61,756 nucleotides of DNA from Lachnospiraceae bacterium AM93-12TA. GTDB taxonomy: Bacteria > Bacillota > Clostridia > Lachnospirales > Lachnospiraceae. Below, piece by piece: positions 53,642 to 61,756 of this stretch. The stretch is taken from NCBI GenBank assembly GCA_027698105.1, contig JAQERH010000018.1, positions 1 through 61,756 of the forward strand, written 5' to 3'. Both the position numbers and the translations under genes were made by a program. Each line of letters opens with the position of its first letter. Positions within the stretch are counted from its first letter, which is position 1. The notes below the pieces were generated by a model, which was not told the origin of the DNA, searched no databases, and saw only the letters and a list, made by a program, of their open reading frames with translations.

Positions 53642-54293
53642 AATCCTGTACCCTCCTGTAATCGGTCAGCGGATATTCCTTGATGGGCGATGGGATAAAC
53701 GCCTGGACTTCTTCGTCATACTCCCAGCCGATCATGAAAATATTCATCTGCTCCTCATGTCCGTTCAGAAGCTCATCCAGTGCAAAATCACGCCGTTTCA
53801 TCTGATTTCCAGTAACAAGGCTCCACTCTGCAAAAACAATCGGGGAACCGTCTGCCTGGAGCATGGTGAGCGCATCTCCGCACAGAATGTTTTTGCGCAG
53901 GATAAACCGTACCGCTTCCCGGCACTGTTCATTTGCCTGGAATTTGGCATTGGTGGTATATTCCTTGTCCCAGATGTCAAACAGCCGCTGGCGGCATTCC
54001 TCTGCGTTATCCTCCAAAATGTCAACTCCGTACAGGCTGGTCATTGCCAATACCGAGTACCGTTCATAATCAAAGGGACTTTTCCCATAACGGCTTTTTA
54101 CCACTGCCAGCTTCCGGCTGAGAACTTCCGCAAGAAAATTCCCGTTTCCGCAGGCTGGCTCCAAAAAACGGCTTTCAATCCGTTCTGTTTCCTGTTTTAC
54201 AAGGTCACACATGGCTTTTACTTCACGCTCGGCAGTAAATACCTCACCGTGATCCGCCACACGTTGCCTTGACTTTACCTGTTGTTCTGCCAT
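53634..54293 (-). CDS. SAM-binding half-methylase lacking the catalytic NPPY motif
   Basis: The 219-residue protein has EVFTAEREVKAMCDLV, SAM motif I LEPACGNGNFLAEVL (about residues 44-58), YGVDILEDN and LCGDAL, as in N6-adenine methylases. Where NPPY is expected it reads EWSLVTGNQMKRRDF, so it should not be catalytic by itself. The ATG at 54293 follows GAGGTG by 7 bases and is preferred to a GTG at 54320. It precedes and overlaps the full methylase gene. A structural or SAM-sensing subunit is likely (inference). Confidence 0.75.
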   Translation of the reverse strand: MAEQQVKSRQRVADHGEVFTAEREVKAMCDLVKQETERIESRFLEPACGNGNFLAEVLSRKLAVVKSRYGKSPFDYERYSVLAMTSLYGVDILEDNAEECRQRLFDIWDKEYTTNAKFQANEQCREAVRFILRKNILCGDALTMLQADGSPIVFAEWSLVTGNQMKRRDFALDELLNGHEEQMNIFMIGWEYDEEVQAFIPSPIKEYPLTDYRRVQDYE

Positions 54294-54511
54294 TTCCTTA
54301 CACCTCATATATCCATGCACTCACAGAAAGACAGCCACCTACAAGATGGTGTACTTTTTCGCAGGTACATTTTTCAATGTTTGGGAAGAGGCAAAAGAGC
54401 TTTTGTTCACAGGTTTTGTCTGGAAAAAGCCGGTGTTCTGTGGTATCATTTTCTTATAGCTAAAAAATAGGCATTTTACAGAAAAGTACACAATCCTGTA
54501 AAAACACCTGC

Positions 54512-55174
<663 letters not shown>

Positions 55175-55271
55175 TCATCTTCTATGGTACTGGATACTTG
55201 ATACTCCTGAATAAACAGACTGTGAAAATGCCGGGTGTAGACCCGGCATTTTGCAGTCATCTGCCCTGTAA

Positions 55272-55577
55272 TCAGGCACTTTCCTTCTCTGTACGCAAAA
55301 CCTGAAAACCATGCTGTTTAGCGTACTCTCTGGCAGCTGCCAGCCGTTCTTCGCTGTACGGCGGCACCAGACGGATGGACAGGCGGGACTTGTCCATCAC
55401 ATAGGTCACGCTGCCCTCAATAGTGCTGCGCTCCAACCGGCACAGCTGGGGATACTTTCGGCTGAACTCTGCCAGTCTGCGCTTCAGATCGGCATTGAAC
55501 GTGTAAATGCTGGCGGTGGTTTCTGCTTCGTTCCAGTTGATAATAGTTTCTTTCTCATACTTAGACAGCTTCATCAT
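55272..55577 (-). CDS. small conserved mobile-element protein
   Basis: This 101-residue hypothetical protein begins MMKLSKYEKETIINWNEAE and is highly charged, with no membrane segment. Similar short proteins occur in conjugative and mobilisable elements of Clostridia, but no function is established. ATG at 55577 has GAGGAGG 6 bases upstream. It overlaps the end of the next upstream gene. Confidence 0.7.
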   Translation of the reverse strand: MMKLSKYEKETIINWNEAETTASIYTFNADLKRRLAEFSRKYPQLCRLERSTIEGSVTYVMDKSRLSIRLVPPYSEERLAAAREYAKQHGFQVLRTEKESA

Positions 55578-55854
55578 AAAAATCCTCCTCAAAGTCAGTG
55601 TTTTTCTCTACCATCCGTAGATGCTTCTTTGCCTCATAATACTTTGCCATCTCCATGTGGAGCCGCTGATAAAAGCAAGGATACCAGTGTTCCTCAACCT
55701 CATTTTCCATCTTTCTGGCAAGTTCCAGCATCCAGCGTTTTACTTTCGGATCAACGGTCAGTCCGGTCAGCCACTTAAGCCTGGTCACCGTATTGTGATA
55801 ATTGGGGCAGGCAAAGGCATAAAGAACTTTCTTTTCTTGAATACTCAATTTCAT
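55561..55854 (-). CDS. small hypothetical protein of the island
   Basis: The 97-residue acidic, helical protein is not recognised. It begins MKLSIQEKKVLYAFACPNYH and ends EEDFYDEAV. It lies 2 bases after the stop of the excisionase-like gene and overlaps the next gene, so all three are probably one transcript. Confidence 0.6.
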   Translation of the reverse strand: MKLSIQEKKVLYAFACPNYHNTVTRLKWLTGLTVDPKVKRWMLELARKMENEVEEHWYPCFYQRLHMEMAKYYEAKKHLRMVEKNTDFEEDFYDEAV

Positions 55855-55856
55855 GG

Positions 55857-56090
55857 TTACGCCGTCCTTTCTTTTCCGTTCTCGTGCGGACTGCCGCCGC
55901 TGTCCAGCCAGTTGAAAAAGGCTTTCTTGCTGATCTTAATCTGCCTACCGCTGCGCACTGCCGGAAACCCCGGTATGCGTACCAGCTCATAGGCACTGGC
56001 TCTGGAAATCCCCATGATATGCTGAATATCCGTAACATCCAAAATCAGGGGCAGAGCGTCATAGTCGTTCCACTTCATTTTTTCTTTCAT
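55857..56090 (-). CDS. excisionase/HTH family DNA-binding protein
   Basis: The 77-residue protein has a MerR-like excisionase helix-turn-helix (residues about 18-60): DIQHIMGISRASAYELVRIP then FPAVRSGRQIKISKKAFFNWLD. It has AAGGAGG 7-8 bases upstream. Such proteins bend DNA at attachment sites or regulate element genes. No large integrase is present in the window, so it may be a leftover or may regulate this operon. Confidence 0.85.
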   Translation of the reverse strand: MKEKMKWNDYDALPLILDVTDIQHIMGISRASAYELVRIPGFPAVRSGRQIKISKKAFFNWLDSGGSPHENGKERTA

Positions 56091-56417
56091 ATCGGTGTTC
56101 CTCCTTTATTTGAATTGATTGATTTTCATTTTCCGCATATTTGCCGTTCTACCTGTTCCGTTTCCTTCATGCTGCCCTGCTCGACATACATGAGTCACCG
56201 ATTTCTCGATGCGCTCGCCCTCCATTTTAGGAGAGGTTATGGCGGTTTATCTCAGTTCAGACGGTCATTCTGTTGTCAATGTACATGATGGAATGAAATT
56301 ACCATCTGATGTCATCATATCGCTATAAACTTGACAAAACAATAGTTTTGCAGTACCATAAGTGTAACGAATATAATTAGATTATAAAATTACCATAAAG
56401 AAATCGGAGGGGATTAC
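56091..56417. other. divergent spacer between excisionase-like and zinc-ribbon genes
   Basis: The region holds promoter-like sequences for the plus-strand gene: TTGACA at 56331-56336 and, nearer, TTGCAG and TATAAT spaced by about 18 bases. A possible 29-codon ORF is listed separately. No RNA gene is evident. Confidence 0.45.
56239..56328 (+). CDS. possible 29-residue small ORF
   Basis: ATG at 56239 has TAGGAGAGG 3-6 bases upstream and reads MAVYLSSDGHSVVNVHDGMK and nine further residues to TAA. The strong ribosome site is the only support; it could be a leader peptide for the zinc-ribbon gene or chance. Confidence 0.3.
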   Translation: MAVYLSSDGHSVVNVHDGMKLPSDVIISL

Positions 56418-57467
56418 ATGGACTTTGAATTTGTGCGGCATGAACCGCTTTATGACCGTATTCTGCTGGTACTGACGTTGGACAAGCAGAAAATGAAAGA
56501 GCGTATTTTGATTGGAGAAGAACTGCAAATCCGGTTTCGTTTACAGGGATATGCTGATGCAGAGGTGCTGTGTGATGTTACACGCCCTTTGGGAACTATG
56601 CTTTCAGCCTTTGAACATGATCCAGATGGCGAATGGAACAGCTTGGGTCTGATGCCACTGAGAGAAGCCCTGCACTCCAACCGTTGGAAGCAGCCGGGGC
56701 TGGAACAGGTTTCCGGTGATTTTCTGGCAAAAAAATATCTCACCGATGACCCGGTGAGAATGTATGTGGCACTCCGTATCTGGAATGAATATTTGAAGGC
56801 AAGAGAACCAAGAGATCGGGAAGCTGCCTGCGAGCGTTTTATTGGGAAAATGAACGGCTTCACAGCCTTATTTATGGGAAATCCGCCCCTTGACTTTGAC
56901 GAGGACACAGGGAAGCCGAAGCGCCTGAATATTTCCACGCATATTTATGGTTCTGTACCGCAGGAAGATACTCGACTTGACCTCTGGTATCCGGACAGCA
57001 AACGGAAAATGGAATGTGTTGCTGCCTATTCCTCCCTGTATCCGCTGATTATCTATTATCTGAACCGCCTGAACGATTGGGGGCTTTGTTTCCGCAAATG
57101 TAAAATCTGTGGGAAAGTATTTCTTGCAAAAAGCCAGCGATATGAGCTTTGCAGTGATAAGTGCCGCAAAAAGCAATCGCTCCAGAACAAGCGTGAGTTT
57201 GATGAACGAGCCAGAGAAAACAATTATGATCTTCTCTACAAAAACGAGTGCCAAAACTGGCGAAACAAAATCAATAAGGCAAAGAAAACCTCCAGCTTTC
57301 CTGCTGAGCGTTTGGAAGAAATGCTGGCTGCTTTTGAATCCTTTAAAAAAGAAGCATTGCAGCGGAAACAGGCTGTGAAAAAGAAAACAGCCAGCCCGAA
57401 GGAATTTTCGGACTGGCTGCTCCAGCAGAGCAATATCATTGTGGAACTGGCTGAACAGGAAAACTGA
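56418..57467 (+). CDS. DUF6076-like protein with C-terminal zinc ribbon
   Basis: The 349-residue protein has no membrane segment. Near residue 229 it has CKICGKVFLAKSQRYELCSD followed by KCRKKQ, a CxxC...C-x3-C zinc ribbon as in DUF6076-type proteins of mobile elements. A lysine/glutamate-rich coiled tail follows. CGGAGGGG lies 5 bases before ATG. Divergent from the island operon. Function unknown; nucleic-acid binding is likely from the zinc ribbon and basic tail. Confidence 0.65.
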   Translation: MDFEFVRHEPLYDRILLVLTLDKQKMKERILIGEELQIRFRLQGYADAEVLCDVTRPLGTMLSAFEHDPDGEWNSLGLMPLREALHSNRWKQPGLEQVSGDFLAKKYLTDDPVRMYVALRIWNEYLKAREPRDREAACERFIGKMNGFTALFMGNPPLDFDEDTGKPKRLNISTHIYGSVPQEDTRLDLWYPDSKRKMECVAAYSSLYPLIIYYLNRLNDWGLCFRKCKICGKVFLAKSQRYELCSDKCRKKQSLQNKREFDERARENNYDLLYKNECQNWRNKINKAKKTSSFPAERLEEMLAAFESFKKEALQRKQAVKKKTASPKEFSDWLLQQSNIIVELAEQEN

Positions 57468-57763
57468 CATTTCAGCAGTAAATCATTTCAGACCGAATAA
57501 TTTCTTCTGCCCAGTTACGAATGCTGTTCATTGCCCTGACTTATGTAATCTGATCTTAGGCTTCATTACCACATTATCTGAAGAAAAAAACTGTCAAAAG
57601 CATTTTTTCAATAAGAAATCCGCTTAAACTTTATTGATTAAGCCAGATACTTCTCCCTTAAATAACTATGACATTACAACCATTATTCCAGTAAGTTAGG
57701 TATAATCAAACTAAGCCAATGAGACTGCATTTACAGAACTATGATCCTTAAATAGAGTAATAA
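57468..57763. other. AT-rich spacer without a recognised gene
   Basis: Nearly 300 bases between the convergent zinc-ribbon gene and the DUF4276 gene. I see no credible gene, strong hairpin or repeat. GC content drops here and stays low to about 60.1 kb. Confidence 0.5.
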
Positions 57764-58429
57764 TCAACACGAACAAGGGGCAATTATACGCTTATTGATT
57801 TCTGTTATAAAATAGTTAAAACTAGGTGAATTATTGCGTGTTATATCCATATGAATTCCTATATTTTTTGCCCATTCACTTTTACATTTTCCTACTTCCA
57901 TGTATGTTTGACATTCTTTTTTCAATTTTGATATCCCCCCTGGATAAACTACTTCTGCTAAAAATTCCCAAGTTCCACAAATACTATCTTGTTTGTATGT
58001 ATGTAATTTTGCAAGCTTTGCGGAAGGATAAGCAGCTTGAATAGCTGCTTCGTCTCCTAAAAGCCAAGCTTCCACTTCTTCAACTGCGATACAAAAAACA
58101 TGATCTACTGTAATCATATTTTGATATGCAAGTTGTTTTAATTGAGCAAGAAAAACCTCCGTTTCATGCTGATCATTATCAAGGACCACAATAATTGCAG
58201 CTGGAATATTTTGAAGAGATTTATTAAAACCTCGTAAATATGTCGCCAAGTCATTAAGCAATTTCCCACTCTTTGTTTCTTTCACTGTATTTTTCTTTGT
58301 AAATCCTCCTATACCCTTAAATGGTTTACAATTAAAAGTGATATTTTTATTAACTAAAGAAATCCTTTGCATAAGAATTTCAATTAACGCAGCACTCGAT
58401 TGATCTTCTATCAAAAATTGGAAATGCAT
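57764..58429 (-). CDS. DUF4276 TOPRIM-like protein
   Basis: The 221-residue protein has features of TOPRIM/OLD-like effectors: E8 in FLIEDQ, a DxD motif VVLDNDQHE (D84, D86), and VEEVEAWLLGD near residues 116-126, the hallmark of DUF4276. ATG follows AAAGGAG. It lies 11 bases after the AAA ATPase gene, so they form a two-gene operon. Comparable ATPase plus TOPRIM pairs (PARIS, Gabija, OLD, RloAB) defend against phage; here the nuclease role is inferred. Confidence 0.78.
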   Translation of the reverse strand: MHFQFLIEDQSSAALIEILMQRISLVNKNITFNCKPFKGIGGFTKKNTVKETKSGKLLNDLATYLRGFNKSLQNIPAAIIVVLDNDQHETEVFLAQLKQLAYQNMITVDHVFCIAVEEVEAWLLGDEAAIQAAYPSAKLAKLHTYKQDSICGTWEFLAEVVYPGGISKLKKECQTYMEVGKCKSEWAKNIGIHMDITRNNSPSFNYFITEINKRIIAPCSC

Positions 58430-58440
58430 AATTTTCTCCT

Positions 58441-59664
58441 TTAACCGAAATATCGACTATACCAAAGATCACCCATTGAGGCACCTTCATCAATAAGGTC
58501 TTTAACAAAATCGTAAGCAGCAGCCTGTTTTGCAATAGAAAATCCATTTATATCTTTTTCAAGAACCCAAACTTGATTTGGCGACAATGCATTTACAAAA
58601 AAAGGACTGTGTGTTGTAACAAATAATTGCTTTGAAAATCCTTTTCCCACATTTTTTTTCATTTCAATTGCTAAATTTGCAAGATACTGATGATATAAAC
58701 CATTTTCTGGTTCTTCAACAAACACAAGCTGTCGAGGATTTTTCTCATGAAGAAGTAGATAATATGCAAATAATTTTAATGTTCCATCAGACATTCTTTG
58801 TGAAAAGAATGGTTGCTCAAAACCCTTTTGCCAAAATTCTAATACCATTTGTCCGTTTTGTAATCTAATGGGTTCAATTTTTGTAATATTGGGAATTTTA
58901 GTTTGAATTTCCGCAAGTATTTTTTTAAATTCACTTGGATTTTCACGATACATGTATTGGGCAACATTATTCAAATTGCTACCAGTTCTATTTAAGTACT
59001 GATTAGGTGCAGCTGTTTGGATTTGACGAGCTGCATCTGGAGTAAAGTAGCAAAGATACCAACTTTTTAAAAAATCAAGAAACATTTCAATGCGAGAATA
59101 TTGTTTCATTGCTCCCAAAGTAACAATTCCCAATTTTCTTGTATCAGAAAGTTCAACAGTCTTTCTATCTCCATCAATCGTCCCGTCATCAGCTTGTCCA
59201 CCTTCTACACCTTCGAATGCATACCCTTTACCATCTATAAGATATAAAAAAGAAAGTGGCCATCCTCTTTTAATTCCGGGTCTACGTTGACGCAAGCGTT
59301 CTTCTTTTACATAAGGTCTATTATATTTATCTTTTGCAATTGTTAATTCGTATGTGATAGGGCGAGAGTTTTGGTTTTCTTTGTAATAAATTTCAAAATG
59401 AATAGGTTCATTACTATTTTGAGAAACCAATTGATCGTATCCACCTCTATTATTAGCATCACAAGCGCTTTCTACATCGGTAGAAATACAGTCTGAAATA
59501 AAGCCAAATGCATCTGCAAGAGTACTTTTTCCATTTCCACTTGGTCCAATAATTGCAACCATATTACCCAATTCATTTCCAGTTTGATCGCTAAACAGTT
59601 TTCCCATTTTTATACTTTTCAAAGTGCCATAATTTTGTACTGCAATTCCAAGTATTTTACCCAT
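58441..59664 (-). CDS. AAA/ABC-type ATPase of an OLD/PARIS-like pair
   Basis: The 407-residue ATPase has Walker A GPSGNGKS (residues 40-47), a signature-like RMSDGTLKLFA, Walker B with catalytic LVFVEEPENGL (E317, E318), and switch histidine TTHSPFFVNAL. This is the AAA_21/AAA_15 type used with TOPRIM partners. GGAGG lies 11 bases before ATG. It is cotranscribed with the DUF4276 gene. The AT-rich composition indicates horizontal acquisition. Confidence 0.85.
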   Translation of the reverse strand: MGKILGIAVQNYGTLKSIKMGKLFSDQTGNELGNMVAIIGPSGNGKSTLADAFGFISDCISTDVESACDANNRGGYDQLVSQNSNEPIHFEIYYKENQNSRPITYELTIAKDKYNRPYVKEERLRQRRPGIKRGWPLSFLYLIDGKGYAFEGVEGGQADDGTIDGDRKTVELSDTRKLGIVTLGAMKQYSRIEMFLDFLKSWYLCYFTPDAARQIQTAAPNQYLNRTGSNLNNVAQYMYRENPSEFKKILAEIQTKIPNITKIEPIRLQNGQMVLEFWQKGFEQPFFSQRMSDGTLKLFAYYLLLHEKNPRQLVFVEEPENGLYHQYLANLAIEMKKNVGKGFSKQLFVTTHSPFFVNALSPNQVWVLEKDINGFSIAKQAAAYDFVKDLIDEGASMGDLWYSRYFG

Positions 59665-59853
59665 ATATAAATACCTCCAAATTCTATTTGTTAATCTATT
59701 ATCTCAATAAACATTTGCAATTCGTAAAATGCATCTTAGTGCTAATATAAATTTTACAAATACTTAACTTAATAATGATAATGCACATTGATAAAAAGTC
59801 CAAATAAAGATTATTAAATGCAATGCTAATTTATATTAAATAAAAATCTACAA

Positions 59854-61536
59854 TTAAATCATTTGAAAATACTTGAGGGCATCTATAATAGCTATTTCCT
59901 TTTCTAATGGACACTGCGGCTGTCTAGTATCCTTAGCCTTGGGTTTATTATAATTCACACGCTCTATTATACCACATTTCTGCTTTATCTGTGCAATATA
60001 TAAGCTACTAACCTTCAAACCATGTTTTTGCAGTACATATGCCTTAATCTCATCGTAAGTAGCTTTACTCTCCGCAGCTGTAATATCCAACTCATCCATC
60101 TTTACCTCAACTTCAATGTGTTGTTTCGTATTTAGTTTGGACAATAAACATACCGTCTCCACATTTCCAGTCGACGGGAACATGTCTACGCAGCAGACCT
60201 TCTCCACCTGGTAGCCCCGCGCTGTGAGGATCTCCAGATCTCTGGCCAGGCTGGTAGGCTTGCAGGACACATATACCATCCGATCCACACCGAAATCTAT
60301 GATTTTTTCAATGGCTTTGGGATGGATGCCGTCTCTCGGCGGATCCAGTACAATGAAATCCGGCTTATCCTTCAGTTCGCCTACGACCTTTAACACATCG
60401 CCTGCAATGAATTCGCAGTTTGACAGGCCGTTCAGGCCGGCGTTCATCTTAGCTGCCTCCACAGCCTCCTCCACGATCTCCACGCCCACAACCTTCTCTG
60501 CTACCGGAGCCAGAATCTGGGCAATCGTGCCTGTTCCACTGTAGAGATCGAACACTACTTTGCCGTCTACGCCTCCCACATACTCTCTTGTCTTCTCATA
60601 GAGTACCTCAGCCCCCAGGGAATTAGTCTGGAAGAAAGAGAAGGGAGAAATTCTGAATTTCAGTCCCAGTAGTTCTTCGTAGAAGAAATCCTGACCAAAC
60701 AGGATTTCCGTTCCCTCATCCTTCACCGCATCGGCCAGGGTATCGTTCTTTGTGTGGAGAATTCCAGCCATGGTTCCCTCTAAGGAAAGAGCCAGAAGTC
60801 TGTCTTTCCACTGAGCTAACAGCTCCTCTTCCGTGCCGTTCCAGCCCTCTGTTTTTAAGGCGTCTGTCTGTGTTGTAGTGATCAAATCAATCAGAATTTC
60901 CCCTGTCTTTACAGCTCTTCTCACCAGAAGATGGCGCAGATAGCCTGTCTTCTGCATTTTTTTGTAAAACGGAATCTGCTTCTCCTCAAAAAACTCCTTG
61001 GTGCAGAGCAGGATTTTCGTAAAGTCCTCATTGACAATCCGGCACTCTCCTACTGTCACCACATCGTAAAAGCTGCCTCTCTTGTGCATTCCCAGAGCCA
61101 GCGGGCCGTCCTTCACCTCATCTCCGAAGGAGAATTCCATTTTATTTCTGTAGCGCTCAGAAATCGGGCTTCCGATAATTCCTTCAAAGCTCCAGCTCCC
61201 CTCCGCCGGTTCTCCAAGCACCGGTGTCAGGATATCTCTCACCTGGCGCTCCTTGATCTTTAACTGCTCCTCATAGGGGATAGTCTGATACAGGCAGCCG
61301 CCGCAGATTCCAAAATGAGGACATGGGTATTCTGCCCGCTCTAACGGAGAATTTTCCTCCACAGACAGGAGACGTCCCTCACATTTTCCTTTTCTTCTCT
61401 TATTGACCAGAAAGCGCACCTTCTGTCCGGGAAGTGCATTTTTTACAACTACACACTCCCCCTCTATGTAAATATTTCCTTTATTGGGAAAATCCATGTT
61501 TTCAACGATTCCTTCGTAAATTTCGCCTTTTTTCAT
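59854..61536 (-). CDS. rlmD: 23S rRNA (uracil-5-)-methyltransferase RlmD/RumA family, extended C-terminus
   Basis: The 560-residue enzyme methylates uracil C5 in 23S rRNA. It has an N-terminal TRAM-like domain, a [4Fe-4S] site CPHFGICGGC, SAM motif DLYSGTGTIAQ, DPPRDGIHP, and the catalytic cysteine in VYVSCKPTSLARD. The core ends near residue 466. A further ~95 residues (IEVEVKMDELDITAAESKAT and onward) form a tail seen in Lachnospiraceae homologues (recollection). Here the tail is encoded by DNA clearly more AT-rich than the core, adjoining the accessory island. This fits replacement of the 3' end by an integrating element (inference). Confidence 0.9.
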   Translation of the reverse strand: MKKGEIYEGIVENMDFPNKGNIYIEGECVVVKNALPGQKVRFLVNKRRKGKCEGRLLSVEENSPLERAEYPCPHFGICGGCLYQTIPYEEQLKIKERQVRDILTPVLGEPAEGSWSFEGIIGSPISERYRNKMEFSFGDEVKDGPLALGMHKRGSFYDVVTVGECRIVNEDFTKILLCTKEFFEEKQIPFYKKMQKTGYLRHLLVRRAVKTGEILIDLITTTQTDALKTEGWNGTEEELLAQWKDRLLALSLEGTMAGILHTKNDTLADAVKDEGTEILFGQDFFYEELLGLKFRISPFSFFQTNSLGAEVLYEKTREYVGGVDGKVVFDLYSGTGTIAQILAPVAEKVVGVEIVEEAVEAAKMNAGLNGLSNCEFIAGDVLKVVGELKDKPDFIVLDPPRDGIHPKAIEKIIDFGVDRMVYVSCKPTSLARDLEILTARGYQVEKVCCVDMFPSTGNVETVCLLSKLNTKQHIEVEVKMDELDITAAESKATYDEIKAYVLQKHGLKVSSLYIAQIKQKCGIIERVNYNKPKAKDTRQPQCPLEKEIAIIDALKYFQMI

Positions 61537-61714
61537 TCTATTTTTGATTCCTTTCCATTCTCTTCATCTCTTCTTTTTCCAATGTTTTATATACACGGAC
61601 TCTGTACATTCCTATATATAGGAATATTTCTCTGACATGTCTTCCCCGTGTGCAGAACCAGCCCTCAACAGTATACACAAAAAAAACCTGTTTGCCTAGT
61701 AGGTAGAATAATCA

Positions 61715-61741
61715 TCCACCCGCATAGCGGGTGGTTTTTCC
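61715..61741 (+). terminator. hairpin with T tract at the right edge
   Basis: CCACCCGC / GCGGGTGG with an AT loop is followed by TTTTTCCTTTT. It lies upstream of rlmD. It can be an intrinsic terminator of a plus-strand transcript, or an end hairpin of an IS200/IS605-type element continuing outside the window. Confidence 0.6.
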
Positions 61742-61756
61742 TTTTCGGGCATAGCC

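Overview
The window looks like chromosome of a gut-type Clostridia, most probably a Lachnospiraceae member (inference). The basis is low-to-medium GC DNA, Gram-positive ribosome binding sites, an NfnAB transhydrogenase pair, a GGGtGRT protein with an Fe-S scaffold partner, AddAB recombination, a TPP-riboswitch thi operon with ThiW, and a LexA box of the Firmicutes type. No species can be named from sequence alone.

Layout. 1-5.1 kb: an amino-acid/opine module (ornithine cyclodeaminase-like, opine dehydrogenase-like, RpiR regulator, GltS-like symporter) with matching operator-like sites at both metabolic promoters. 5.1-10.7 kb: MATE transporter, membrane diguanylate cyclase, and a YtrA-like GntR/ABC operon. 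10.9-13.6 kb: nucleoside salvage (udp, deoB, deoC). 13.7-17.4 kb: a decayed type III Res-like protein behind a 111-bp tandem repeat, an orphan PD-(D/E)XK protein and a nitroreductase, the last two enclosed by two inverted copies of tRNA-Glu(CTC). 17.4-20.1 kb: copper ATPase with a CsoR-like operator. 20.1-24.1 kb: thiamine operon under a TPP riboswitch. 24.3-25.6 kb: an MmcQ/YjbR protein and a ToxIN/CptIN-like type III toxin-antitoxin locus. 25.7-48.5 kb: mostly core genes (Fe-S scaffold and GGGtGRT, MATE, NfnAB, folA, alanine symporter, glutaminase, LysR, addAB, SulP).

48.6-59.8 kb is an accessory island. One minus-strand run reads: excisionase-like HTH protein, two small proteins, serine resolvase, a SAM-binding half-methylase, an Eco57I-like N6-adenine methylase, a PUA/EVE-like small protein, and a helicase with an N-terminal GIY-YIG-like domain. 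This is probably a restriction-modification-like defence operon. It is followed by a divergent zinc-ribbon protein and an AT-rich pair, AAA ATPase plus DUF4276 (TOPRIM-like), which resembles PARIS/OLD-type defence pairs. The island abuts rlmD, whose last ~95 codons are AT-rich and may have been supplied by an integration event.

How the parts work together. NfnAB balances ferredoxin and NADPH. GlsA and the GltS- and AGCS-type carriers handle glutamine, glutamate and alanine. Thi genes salvage thiazole/HMP moieties when TPP is low. AddAB, under a LexA box, repairs double-strand breaks. The accessory genes (type III TA, RM-like operon, AAA/DUF4276 pair, Res-like remnant, orphan nuclease) suggest repeated acquisition of anti-phage functions. 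Start codons were revised from the longest ORF wherever a ribosome binding site, promoter or terminator showed the longer form to be impossible.
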